Below, piece after piece: positions 1-10,440 of a stretch of 64,000 nucleotides of DNA. Origin of the DNA: Phycomyces nitens (lineage: Eukaryota > Mucoromycota > Mucoromycetes > Mucorales > Phycomycetaceae); the NCBI GenBank assembly GCA_022702545.1, contig JAHRBC010000004.1, positions 5,920,001-5,984,000 on the forward strand. The letters are read 5' to 3'. Within the stretch, counting starts at the first letter, position 1; every line of letters starts with the position of its first letter. The notes under the pieces were generated by a model. It did no database searches, was not told the origin of the DNA, and saw nothing but the letters and a program-made list of their open reading frames with translations. Both the position numbers and the translations under genes were made by a program.

Positions 1-300
1 AATCATACAACACTTGGAGATCTTGTAGTCATTGCATCTGACATGTGGGTCATTCAATCTCCAAATCTACAATTCGGACAACTACTTGTAGAATTACCAT
101 GACTTTCTTTTCATGTTGTATAATAGTCATCGTTATTAAAAGTAGAAGGGAAAATGGAGATTAGCAATTGGTAATTACTCTAATGAAGCCAATCAGAGTT
201 GAAATCGTGTCATTGATGAGTCAAGATTCGTGATTTTTCCCAAGTCAAAAACATGATTTACAGAATACGATGATTATTCTCACTTATATGGTAATTAGTA
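1..300 (+). pseudogene. Tc1/mariner transposase relic A (partial, runs off the window edge)
   Basis: Decayed piece of a Tc1/mariner-type transposase. One reading frame gives a helix-turn-helix-like stretch (GHSISKSTIR) around 48-77. Further on comes VIDESRF (about 211-231), which resembles the first catalytic Asp block of the DDE domain. Stops and frameshifts break the frame. The reverse complement of 10918-11217 matches this stretch at roughly 95 percent by eye, so these are two copies of one family in opposite orientation. The match stops abruptly at 300, where the LINE leader begins. This suggests that the LINE inserted here and that the rest of the relic was lost or lies elsewhere. Confidence 0.6.
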
Positions 301-314
301 TAACCTTAATATTA

Positions 315-710
315 TTATAAAAGGTGGGATATTTCATCTGGAAAAATACTAAAGGTTAGGACGGAATTACGATGAAATAATTGACATCTCTGCTAATTTA
401 GCGGCAAGATCATATAAATCAAGGTGTACTATTACTATTTGTTCTTGATCAACTGGATATTAAGAACCAATCTTATTTTGAAATATTTAAAAAAGGGGTA
501 AAATAGATAAAAACAAAAGTGAGATATTTCATCTGACAAAATATTAATGATTAGGACAGAATTACGATGAAATAAATGATGTCTCTGCTATTTTGGCAGT
601 AATATCAAATAAATCATAGTGTACTATTACTATTCATTCTTGATCAGTTGGATGGTACGACTAATGACATACTGAAACAGATCGAAAAAGGGGTAATAAA
701 GAATCAATAA
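315..710 (+). repeat. Two tandem 195-bp units in the LINE 5' leader
   Basis: The stretch starting near 320 recurs at exactly +195. The landmark TATTTCATCT lies at about 330 and 525, AATTACGATGAAATAA recurs at the same offset, and AAGGGGTA lies at 493 and 688. The units differ at scattered bases but keep their register. They sit directly upstream of ORF1, where some LINEs (for example mouse L1) carry promoter monomers. A promoter role is inference from position. Confidence 0.85.
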
Positions 711-843
711 AAAATAAAACTTGCTCATATTTTCTCTTCATTTATTAACATATATAGGAATAATCGCACCGGTTTCACAGCTAAAGAATTGTTTTGTGCG
801 GATAAATATTCTACCGACACACATCCCCATAATAAGAACTAGT

Positions 844-2181
844 ATGAGTACCCCTGAGAGATCGAACTCACAGGGCAGTACTGTCAACCCATGGCAGGTC
901 CAACGACCAGCGATCTGTGCACAGATCACTTCATCCCGTCCGAAGAAAAAGTCTCTTTACATCTTCACCGCGCCTGGCTTTGACCATAACCTCTCCATGG
1001 ATCCAGCATCTGCTGCTTGGGCCAGCACCATCCATCCGTCGAGCGTTTTGTTCAATCTCGGCAAACTTGTTCCTGCCAACGCAGAAGATGATGTCCTCTC
1101 TGACCCCATTGGCCAGATGACCTCTTTAACCTTTGGTTACACTCATTCAAAGGACCTTTTGGCAGAGACCCTTTTCACCGAACCTGCCACCCGGGTGAAA
1201 GCCACCTCCGACGGCCTGGTGTATCAGAGCACCAGAATCGTCGCTTCTCCAAGTTTGCCTTCCAATAGTCATATTGTGAAGGTTAACATGTATGGCATCA
1301 GAGCTTGCAATCCCAAAACTGACCTTCTTAGGCCAATTGAAGAGGCCTTTCACTCGTACGGAAAGGTTGTTCAATTGTGTGTCTACGTCTCCCACCGTGG
1401 AACTTTCCGTGGTGAAGCTACCGTACTTCTGGACACATCTGGGTTAGACACACCCAAATCCCTTCCCAGCCGCCTTCATTTGGAAGGATCCATTTCCTGC
1501 GCAGTGGAGCTGCGTTCCAAGGATATTCCACCCGTGTGTAGGTATTGCCGCGAGGAAGGTCACTTTCTGCATGCATGTACAAAGCGCCCATCTCGCACAC
1601 CCCGCTGTAAGCGTTGTGGTGTCTTGGGCCATGAGATGGCCAGCCAAGACTCCCCCATCCATCCCGACACTGTTGAGGCCGAGCGTCTCCAGCAAGAGCA
1701 ACTCCAGTTGGAGATTGGTGAAGCAGAAGCTCTCCGTGATCTTCAGGCAGCTGCCAGCACTCCCCCATCTCCTCCCAGTGCTGTTGTAAGTTCGACGACG
1801 AACATTACACCTCCTGCTCCTACCTCTTCAGCTCCCAAGCCCATTCGTCGTCGATCCATGCCGGTGTTGACCACTCGGTCCAAAGCTGGATCCACTCGAC
1901 CCCCTGCCCCCATTGGTGATGACATTGGCATACCAATGTATGATCCCAGTGGTCGAGGCACTGCTGCCAGCAAGTACTCGTTTGCCGCTCGAGGCATTGC
2001 TCTTCCTGAGGACAGTGTCTCCCAACCCGTCATTACAGATGACAAATTCCGCCAGTCCTTGCTTGACTTCTCCGTCCAGGCACATGCCCAGGGTAATAAG
2101 CCCTTCACTGATCTTGACGGAAATACGCCTTTGGAAGAACTTGACTCTCCATCTGTCCAGTCTGGCCAACCATCGTCCTAA
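844..2181 (+). CDS. LINE ORF1 protein (zinc-knuckle, gag-like)
   Basis: ORF of 445 aa starting at the first in-frame ATG (844). The frame is open upstream to about 721 but has no ATG there. It probably encodes the RNA-binding protein that packages the LINE transcript. Near the middle are a CX2CX4HX4C zinc knuckle (CRYCREEGHFLHAC) and a second knuckle (CKRCGVLGHEMASQ) whose last Cys is replaced, by position a Gln. The C-terminal third is rich in Pro, Ser and Thr and of low complexity. The stop codon TAA (2179-2181) directly abuts the ORF2 ATG (2182). The reading frame is intact, unlike ORF2. Confidence 0.8.
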   Translation: MSTPERSNSQGSTVNPWQVQRPAICAQITSSRPKKKSLYIFTAPGFDHNLSMDPASAAWASTIHPSSVLFNLGKLVPANAEDDVLSDPIGQMTSLTFGYTHSKDLLAETLFTEPATRVKATSDGLVYQSTRIVASPSLPSNSHIVKVNMYGIRACNPKTDLLRPIEEAFHSYGKVVQLCVYVSHRGTFRGEATVLLDTSGLDTPKSLPSRLHLEGSISCAVELRSKDIPPVCRYCREEGHFLHACTKRPSRTPRCKRCGVLGHEMASQDSPIHPDTVEAERLQQEQLQLEIGEAEALRDLQAAASTPPSPPSAVVSSTTNITPPAPTSSAPKPIRRRSMPVLTTRSKAGSTRPPAPIGDDIGIPMYDPSGRGTAASKYSFAARGIALPEDSVSQPVITDDKFRQSLLDFSVQAHAQGNKPFTDLDGNTPLEELDSPSVQSGQPSS

Positions 2182-5100
2182 ATGACTGTACAGTCTATCC
2201 GCTTAGGAACCTTGAATGCTCGAGGTGTCCTCTCTACCATCACTAATCAGCAATCCCCCAAACGTCTCTTTATCCGTCACCTCCGTTCCTTCTCTCCCTT
2301 ACTTTCCTTACTTACTCTACAAGAGACCCATCTCCTTCCTTCCCACCATTTTACTATGCACCTTCTCTTTCAAGCCCAGGCAAGTCTTTGGACTTCGCAC
2401 TGTCGCCTTATATATTTCGATCCCCTTCTCCACCTTGAGCAATTGTACGTGTCACCAGATGACCGTGCACTAGTTGTAAAGGTTACTCGTACTGATCAAC
2501 GCATTGATCCTTTTGCTGTTGTTGTTCTTTATGCTCCCAATATCCCTGCCCAGCGGCGCACTTTCTTCTCTTCTCTTGCCACTCTTCTCCCTTCCCTCAT
2601 CCCTTCACTTCCTGCCTTTGTCTTGGGCGACTTTAACTGCAATCTCTATCAACTTCGAAGCCATCTTGCAGACTGGCAAGGCTACCTCCAAAGTAATTGT
2701 ATCGATGCTATCACTAATTCCGCCTCTTCCCCTATCCCTACCTTCCATAGTTCCCGAACCCGCACATGCATCGACTACCTCTTCCACCCTTCCTCCATCC
2801 CCACTGAATCACCCGAAGTCAGTTTCATCAATCCTGCTTGGACTGACCACTGTCTTCTCGCTGTTTCGATTCCTCTCTCTCGCCCTTCTGGACCTGGGGT
2901 CTGGCGTTTCAACACTCAGTACCTTTTCCACGACGAGTTTGACACTATCTTGACCGATCTTTTGGATAAGGCAAGCCAACCTTTTCCCGAAGATACTTCC
3001 CTTGGGATCCGTTGGGATTGTCTCAAGCAGGCTGTCAAGCAATTGGCTCTCACTTATGGAAAAAAGTTCAACGTCACCTCCACCGCCTTCGCAATGAGCT
3101 CTCAGGATCTTCACCTTCACCTCAACTCTCTTCCGTCGAATCTGAGCTGGCCTCGATTCAACTATCTCGTGCCTCCACCCTAGCAGTCCGATCTGGTGCC
3201 AAGTGGTGTGAAGAAGGCGAGATATCGTCCAAGTATTTCTTCCGAGTACTTAAGCAACGCTCTGCTGCCAAGTCCATCACCACTCTCATTGACCCCGACA
3301 CCTCCACCATCTTCACCTCGCCAGTGGACCTACTTGGCCACACATGCTCATTCTACCAATCCCTATACTCTCAAGAAGCCATTGACCTCTCGGCCCCTCA
3401 CTCTCTCCTCGATCATATCCCTCCTTCAACAAGCATTTCTTCTAATGACTCCGCTCCTTTGATCTTTAAAGTGACGCTGGACGAACACAAGTCTGTGCTT
3501 AAGAATGCCCCGAACAACTCCAGCCCTGGGTGGATGGCGTGCCGTGCCCTTTGTGATCGCGCTTACTTACTCACCCCACCATCCAGTCCCTTGCTGTTGA
3601 GGTGTATCAGGATACCCTCTTTGGTGTTTTTCCCCCTTAGTGGCTGGAAACAGTTTTGGTCTTGCTTCCCAAGACTGGTGACTTGACTTCCCTTCGGAAT
3701 TGGCGCCCAATCTCCCTCATTAACTGTGACGCTAAACTCTTCACCAAGATGCTCACATCCCGTCTAAGATGTTGTATAGGCCCTCTGATCACCCCATTCC
3801 AAACGGGCTTCATGGCTGACCACTTCATTGCAGACAATGGACTTTTGACTCGTCTGGCTATGTCCCATGCCCAACTCACCAAGGATCCTGGAGTTGGTCT
3901 CCTTCTGGACCAAGAGAAAGCCTACGATTGGGTCCATCCCACTTACCTTCGTCTTGTCATGACATGGTTAGGTTTACCTACCATGTTCATTAACTATATT
4001 TGAGCCCTTTTCTTCTCGACACAGATCCATGTCAATGTCAATGGCCATATCTCTTCCTCCTTCGAACAAGGTCGTGAACTTCGACAGGGTAATCCTCTCT
4101 CGCCTCTCCTTCGTTCCCTCCTTGCCTCTCCGTCCCTTTGTGGATTTCGCTTCTTGGTTCCTTCCCACCTCGCCTCCTCTACTCCGCCTCTCTCTCTGCC
4201 ACCTCTGAAGCTTTTGGCTTACGCTGATGATCTTATGTTGTTCCTGTCCTCTCCCTCTGAGATGAGCACCATCTTGTCGATTCTGCGCACTTTCGGGCTG
4301 GTCTCGAATGCAAAATTCAATCCGAACAAAACAATTGCTGTTGCTCTCTCTGGACATTTCCATCCCGATTGGGGTCCTGTTCTAGATGCTACTAATATTA
4401 CCACCCGCCATGATTACTATGTGGCTAACGCCATCCGTTATCTGGGTTTTCCTCTTAGCTCTCACCCTGCCCAACTTGCCAAACTCGAACGCCACTGTAC
4501 TATGCTCTCTCCACGAGGCTTTTCAGTGCGCGGTAAGAGTATTGTTGCCAACTCTCTCCTCTTGAGCTCCATCTGGCATGTCCTCTATGTGACCCCTGCC
4601 TGCCTCTCTTTTTTTGCTGCTATCCGCAAGCATGTTCGTTCTTTTCTCCACCTTGGTTTTGGCAGCCCTGGTTGGCCTCTTCTTTGCCTGTCACGCAAGT
4701 CTGGGGGTTTGGGTCTTTTGGATCCTGATCACCAACAGCGCTCTCTCCAACTGCGATGGATTCTTCTCATTTTGCGTTCTCGATCATTCTCTCGATCTTC
4801 TTCCTTTTTATTACCCTATTTAGAATTTTTACTTCTTTTTCACTTTCGTTCTCCTTCTGCTAGTATAGCTCTACTGTTTCCTTGTAGTAATGTGAGTTGC
4901 CACAGTTCCCTACTGCTAATTCACCATGCCTGCTCTCGTCTGCTTACCAATGCTCTTTCTCCCACACTCAGCGTAGTACCTTTGGTGGTTCTTGAGTTTC
5001 CCCTGGCTTCTGTTTAGACTTTTGTCCCGCCATTCATTTCTCTGAAAATGAATATCAAGTCACTTCTTGTCTCGGATGCCTTTCTGGTAGATGATGACGG

Positions 5101-5824
5101 ACGTCTCTGTCCACGACTTCGTGGCGATCGCCCAAGAGGACGGAACCGTATTGGCCAATTCCTCAGCAAGATCGATGCTGGTAGAATGGTCTATTGTCCT
5201 TGGTTTCTCCCGTGTCTTCAACTACCGTCTCCCACCTCACCTCCTCCGCCTGGTCTCTCTTCTCTTCTCTCCGTGGTCCTTTTGGACAAACGCCCTATGG
5301 GCAAAGCTTCTACAGGATCCTTGCGCCGACATCTTCGTCCGTCCCCACCTCCGCCTCTTCTCCCTCCTGCCCGTTGGCGTCGTTTTTGGTCCCTGGTTAT
5401 TCCACACCATTGTCGCACTTTGTGGTGGAAAGTGATATGGCAGCGAATCCCCACCCGACTGGCCATTAACACCATCATGCCTCGTACCGTACCTGACCCC
5501 ATGTGCTTGGTGTGCTCCACCGACACCGAAGACCAAGACCATTTCCTCTTCTTCTGTCCTAAGAAACGCCAGGTGTGGAACGTAGTCCTCTCTCGTTTCT
5601 ACCAGGGCTGGACTCTGGATGACGTTCGGCAGATGCTGACATCCTGTCAACTCCCCTGTGCTTCTCCCACTCGGGACACTCAGATTTTGCTAGTGGTTAT
5701 AACAGCCAAGGCAATTTGGAATGCCCATTGGAAGTTTGTCTTTGACAATCAGCCTTTTCTTCCTAGAGTAGTGGCTACAAAGGCCTCCAGTACTATAGAG
5801 AGACAGCGAGCTATACTAACTTAA
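2182..5824 (+). pseudogene. LINE ORF2 (endonuclease / reverse transcriptase), frameshifted
   Basis: Remnant of the LINE replication protein. 2182-3183 encodes an exonuclease-endonuclease-phosphatase domain with LQETH, LGDFNCN, CIDYLF and WTDHCLL blocks. The frame then shifts between about 3090 and 3180, and again near 3540-3660. The reverse transcriptase follows with NWRPISLIN, LLLDQEKAYDW (catalytic Asp region), RQGNPLSPLL and YADDLMLF (about 4222-4245). In-frame stops occur at 4001-4003 (TGA, probably a former Trp) and 5015-5017 (TAG). The C-terminus (about 5390-5640) carries the zf-RVT-like zinc-binding region with CLVC and a later H and C. The original frame can be followed but the gene is broken in several places. 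Confidence 0.85.
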
Positions 5825-5980
5825 GGAGTTTTCTTTTTTCTTTTCTTTTACTTATTTTCCATACTTTTTTATCACCTATATTGTCCTTTTATCTTTACCC
5901 CTTTCCTCCAAATCCAATTTAATGGCAATCTAGAAGTCGCACGCTTTGCGTGATAGCAGATCAATAAAATACTAAAAAAA
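5825..5980 (+). other. LINE 3' UTR with hairpin, AATAAA and A-run
   Basis: A T-rich tract after ORF2 is followed by a perfect 5-bp hairpin, CACGC-TTT-GCGTG (5940-5952), then AATAAA (5963-5968) and an A-run ending at 5980. LINE reverse transcriptases often recognise a 3' stem-loop of their own RNA; that role is inferred here. Confidence 0.55.
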
Positions 5981-6089
5981 TCTATATAGCTGCTTCATTC
6001 TGTTTAATATGGTATAGTGAAAGTATTAAGTTTTATTAGATGAATATGAATATCGAGTCAAAGAAATATTTATGCTATAAAACTATCTA

Positions 6090-6180
6090 AAAGTCTCTGT
6101 GAGATTCGAACTCACTGTCTTCCAACCAAGACCAGAAAACCACCTGTCAAGTCAACCAAAAGTCAACCATAGACCGAGAC
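6090..6180 (-). pseudogene. tRNA-like sequence, degenerate
   Basis: The minus strand has a perfect T-arm (GTGAG-TTCGAAT-CTCAC), followed by AGAGACT. Upstream there is a hairpin GTCTT...AAGAC that could be the long variable arm of a Leu/Ser-type tRNA. A GGTTGAC...GGTTGAC stretch resembles a Leu/Ser D-arm, and a GTCTC could pair with GAGAC of the acceptor. The anticodon stem does not fold cleanly, so this is at best a pseudogene or a tRNA-derived part of a larger repeat. Confidence 0.3.
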
Positions 6181-6299
6181 GGGGTGTTCAAAAGAACAAC
6201 AAAAAATTCAGAAGATAGGGTAAGCCCGCACTGCTGTAAGCAATGAAGACCATGCTCGGTTAAGAGACCCTTCCTCTAGGTTAAAAATGAAGGCGGTTT

Positions 6300-6480
6300 C
6301 ATATTCTAGGTTCCACCACGGAAAGGGAACTGCACTGACACAATGTTTATGGAGAGCCCTTGTCTCTTGGCATGAACGTTGAGTCTTGTTTCGGCTTTTC
6401 ATAGAGAGTCTGGGGTGGTATCTCACTGGCGCCTAAAGGCTCCCACCTCGTCTGAACCTCGTCTCCAGAGCTTAACGCAA
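6300..6480 (-). pseudogene. Possible large-subunit rRNA-like fragment
   Basis: On the minus strand 6412-6449 reads GGTGGGAGCC, then GGCGCCAGTGAGATACCACC. This closely resembles the conserved LSU rRNA domain V segment with GTGGGAG and GGCGCCAGTGAAATACCAC. Weaker downstream likeness (ACGTTC..., CAAGG..., ACATTGT...) is compatible with the same region. The stretch is clearly richer in GC than its surroundings. It is too diverged to be functional. A nuclear rDNA fragment, a mitochondrial insertion or an rRNA-derived short element all remain possible. Confidence 0.3.
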
Positions 6481-6599
6481 CCCAAACTGTGTCATGACTC
6501 TAAGACTGGAAAGGGATCGAAACACCGAGCAGTGCAGTCTCGTCAGCTGGGTTTAAGGAGTGGTATACTATTAAATAAATAAAAAAAAGTCAAAGAGCT

Positions 6600-7500
6600 G
6601 TGAGATGGGATGTTATGAGTGTTGACATTTGCTGATTAACAGAATAGACAAAGTAAAAAAGTGTTTAGAAAACAAAGTTCACTTGTCATTCTGCTAGTCA
6701 TTGCAAGTATATGAACAAAAATTATGTAGTGTTCAACTCATTAGAGTACTACATTACTTACCAGAAGAGCGTGTCAAAGTAGAAAGGGAGTGGGAAAGAA
6801 AGGCGTTTTGATTCTTCCCACACCAAAGGTTTATTTATTATTATTTTTTGATTGCTATGATGACGTGAGCCTGGGTTGGCCAATGAGATATCCCGTGATT
6901 CCTGAGATCACATGCAAACCTGGGAGCTTTTGACAGACTCCAAAGGAAAGCTACAGAGTATGTAAAGGAAAGCAATAAAATAAAGTAGAGCAGTAAAGAA
7001 GTGTAACTTTTGGACAATGGAATTGTAATATTGTACTCCGTTAGCGAGTTTGAATGACTATTCAATACCAGTCTAAAAGTGTGACAAAGTTCCGGTTACT
7101 CCTTTTCTAATGACCCTGACAAGTTGACATCTCAGTAGTTACTCACCAGGAACACTTACCCTTTACACTGCCACACTGATAGCCAGCTATTACATAACAG
7201 GGACTTTAATTACAAGGAAATTTGAATGATTTTATATAAACAATTATAACATTATTTTCTTTAATAAATAACACTACCAATATTACTCTTTTCTTTCAAG
7301 ATACTAGTAGCTCCAAATACCTCATTTGTACTCAACTCAGATGTGGTTTGTATAGCACAGTCTGTAATCATTACAAGTGTGATGTAAATTCTGATCATCC
7401 AACTCAATCACAACTGAACAATCTTTTATTCTTTATCAATTAAAAGGTATACTTTTCTATCTTTAATGCAAGAAAAAATGGTATAAAGCCTAAAGGATAA
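6600..7500. other. Intergenic, no gene seen
   Basis: AT-rich DNA with only short, unsupported reading frames. No splice-linked coding blocks or recognisable motifs were found. Confidence 0.5.
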
Positions 7501-7502
7501 TA

Positions 7503-8208
7503 TTTTTGCTAGTCTTTCTTTACATTGTATCCAAGTATTTCTTTTATTTTATTAACCACTTGTTTGGGCCTGCTCTGTGTAGAAATGCAGTATATCTTAT
7601 CCACTTTTACAACTGTGGGATTTCTAACTTTTGACCAACTACAGTTTCTTATTAAAGACACACTTTTCGCAGATATGCTGGTATAGCCCAGGAGAGACTT
7701 GATACCTTTAAAATGTTTACACAGCTTTTGCCTTGCTTCACGAGAAATATATAGATTATTGTCAAACATCTCTATGCAAAAGAGCGATTGTTGATAAAAC
7801 AATATCCTTGCTTTATTTTTATTGTTTTAGTATCTGACCAGGAACCAGTGTTCCATTGCTATTATTGAATTTGTCGAGTAGTTTTTTAAGTGTTACTACA
7901 AGGTATACTGGAATGATCTGTTGCTTCTGTTACTGACAGCACTTCTTGGATTATTTGAATAAGTCTTTCGACTTGATAGTGTCCATACTTCTTATACTTT
8001 CTAGTAGAAATAATAGGGTCTTGCTAAACATCTTTAACCAGAATGTCCATTACCTCTATTGCTGTTGATTGAGATTTAGGAATTGTGTCGAGGTCAGTAA
8101 GCATTAAAGATTGCTATTTTCGATGGCTGTTTTATCATATTCCTCAATAGCACTGTCATCAAAGACTAGAAGCGATTCTTCTTCAGGGTTATAAAGAATA
8201 AAGTCCAT
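7503..8208 (-). pseudogene. Tc1/IS630-type transposase relic B
   Basis: Minus-strand reading from an ATG at 8206-8208 gives a short acidic N-terminus, then stops. In shifted frames it continues with KYKKYGHYQVERLIQIIQEV and LFCIEMFDNNLYISREARQKL (near 7790-7730). These blocks resemble the N-terminal helix-turn-helix and linker of transposases common in Mucorales genomes. Several stops and frameshifts show decay, and the DDE catalytic part is not recognisable. The family call rests on remembered consensus. Confidence 0.5.
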
Positions 8209-8519
8209 TTTTTTTTGGAATTAAATGAAAGTGTCTCAATTGGTAATATGATTTTTTTTACAAAAATTAGACCTGTCTAAATTTCAAGTAAAAAAAACCG
8301 TATCTATGCATAAAATGTTTAGGTTTGTATAAAGGAAACCCCCTGTAGATTCCTTGTATTTATAAAGATTATTATTAAAATGTAAAATTCTACAGTCATT
8401 AAGAGATAAATTACTGCTTTATTTGATACAAATGGCCATCATTTTTAACATTGAAAATATTCTTGTAGAATGGCAATAAACAGCCTTTGAAGTCTCGTTA
8501 TATTCATGGAATTCAGCAT

Positions 8520-8925
8520 GAAAAGTGATCCAGTCCCATCTAGATACATCCCTAGAGTATAATAGAACCTCTATTTATTGACCAAAAAGGATAAAGTCCA
8601 TCACTCTAAATCACACTTTCAAATGCTGATTCCAATTATTTAAAGGATCACAAAAATGAACATTGTTTGCAATTATACTCTTTAGACATGGCATAGGTTA
8701 CGAGAGTTATAACATGGGGATAAAAATCCATTTTGTACAAAGATGTGCTAATAGTCTTTGCACAAACAGGCTTTTCCGTCTCATCCTTTATGGCACGAGT
8801 CAAGTCAGCCAGAGTTTGGTGCTAATTTCTCTTAAAAATTAAACCAATAAGTCTTTGTTCTCTAGGTGAAAGTATATGTGGTCTTCCCGAACGCTCCTGT
8901 GCTGATTTGGGTGAGAATTCTGTAT
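8520..8925 (-). pseudogene. Tc1-type transposase relic C
   Basis: Minus-strand translation gives ERSGRPHILSPREQRLIGLI, a stop, then HQTLADLTRAIKDE, KPVCAKTISTSLYKMDFYP and, after more stops, SDGLYPFW. This order matches the Tc1 layout: GRPP linker, second helix-turn-helix, then the WSDE...F block with the first catalytic Asp. Multiple stops show that it is dead. It belongs to a different subfamily from relics A and D. Confidence 0.6.
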
Positions 8926-9228
8926 AATAAGACGTACGGTTAAAGTGATATATTAGATGTGAAAGAAGACTCTAGTTAATTGTTAGCCTTGGAAACAAGT
9001 GGTGAAGTTGGGGTGGCGTGGGGTGGAGTGGTTAGGGGAACCCGCTCGGCATCTCATCATTCATACACTCATAACAGTTGCCATCCCAGAATCTACTTCA
9101 CTGTAATTTTGTGCAATGTGCTGATTTGGATTGGATGAAATAAAGAATGCAACCAACAAAATAAAAAATGTCCTGAAACCCCCCAAAAACGCGCGTTTAT
9201 CAATTCACTGTTTTTTTTTTAATCCATC

Positions 9229-10318
9229 ATGTGCCAAGATACAATCCAAGAAGATTACACTGGCAAACCTTTAGATGCCTCTCTATTTCCAGATATGTGC
9301 GATGCCCATTGTCATCCTCATGATGCCATTGATAAACTCGATCTGATTCCTCAATTGAAGACTGGGCACATTACCATCATGGGTGTCCGGCAAGACGATT
9401 GGGATTGCGTCGAGAGTGTAGCAAAGGCATGCAACCAAGTCTCGCCTAAAAAATGCATTCCATGTTATGGTAAACTTCAAAGATCATTAAAAAAAGGAAA
9501 GACTATGGACTAACCCAAGAACAAAAAAAGGTATTCACCCATGGTTCACCTATCGAACCATGACCGAAGAGGGCTCAAAGGATAGTCATTACGAGTCTGC
9601 ATTAAAATGCCCCAATCCAGACGAGAAAAAAGAGCTTGTGTCGCTATTGGAACCGCCTTTTCCATTTGATGTTTGGCATACAAATCTCTACAATAGACTG
9701 GTGGCTGACCCGTCAGCTCTTGTTGGTGAGGTTGGTTTGGATCGTTCGGCAAGCTTAATGCCAGGGGGGTCAATTGTCTGGCAAGGTGTACGCCAGACTA
9801 GTGTTCAAGTTACCATTGAACATCAATTGGCCATTTTGGAAACACAGCTTAAATTAGCACGTCAATTGAACCGTGCAGTAAGCACCCATTGTGTCCAAAG
9901 TCAAGGGCACCTGTTAAGTCTTTTACACAAGACCTACAAAAAAGGCGATAAGTCCAGTGTAAGACTATGTATACATTCATTCGGTGGTTCTCCTGGGACA
10001 ATACCTCAATTCATGTCTGTACGTGGCTACAAAATATATGTGTCTTTTTCAATGGCTATCAATTCCAGACTTCCACCTGTAAAATTGAATGAGTTGATCA
10101 AGGCTATTCCTGACGATAGAATTCTGCTCGAATCAGATGTCAACGATCCAGATTCACTAGACGACTCCTTGGTGGCAATTGCTCACAAAGTAGGAACTGC
10201 AAAGGGGTGGACGATTGAAAAGGTTGTTCAACAAACACATTCCAATTGGACTGAATTTGTCACCAATCCCCCCTCCCCCAACCTTTACAGAAACAATAAT
10301 ATCATACAATGTCTCTGA
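9229..10318 (+). CDS. TatD-family metal-dependent hydrolase (Scn1/TatD DNase-like)
   Basis: Two exons, 9229-9469 and 9531-10318. The 61-nt intron has GT-AG ends and a CTAAC branch site. The protein is 342 aa. TatD proteins are TIM-barrel hydrolases with a two-metal site; members act as 3'-5' DNases or deoxynucleases. Metal-ligand blocks are visible: DAHCHPH near the start, GIHPWF across the splice junction, GEVGLDR, STHC, CIHSFGG and LLESDVNDP near the end. Splicing creates the GIHPW motif, which supports the intron. The gene is intact although flanked on both sides by dead transposons. The fungal Scn1 branch is the closest named relative I can suggest; the substrate is unknown. Confidence 0.85.
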
Positions 10319-10440
10319 ACTTGATGATTCAAATCGATTCTATAGTAATTTACAATGAACCCATTCTTCTTACTCTAAAGCATTGATTCATCACAGTATT
10401 AATGATATTTTTTAAATATAACAATAAGAACAATGATAGA

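Larger units (their letters stand above)
301..5980 (+). mobile_element. Non-LTR retrotransposon (LINE), degenerate
   Basis: LINE with a 5' leader carrying two 195-bp tandem units, ORF1 (zinc-knuckle nucleic-acid-binding protein), ORF2 (apurinic-type endonuclease, reverse transcriptase, C-terminal zinc-binding domain) and a short 3' UTR. The UTR has a hairpin, AATAAA and a short A-run ending near 5980. The left boundary is inferred from the point at which relic A stops matching its second copy; the right boundary from the A-run. No target-site duplication was recognised. ORF2 contains frameshifts and stops, so this copy is not autonomous. There is no RNase H domain or LTR. Confidence 0.85.
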
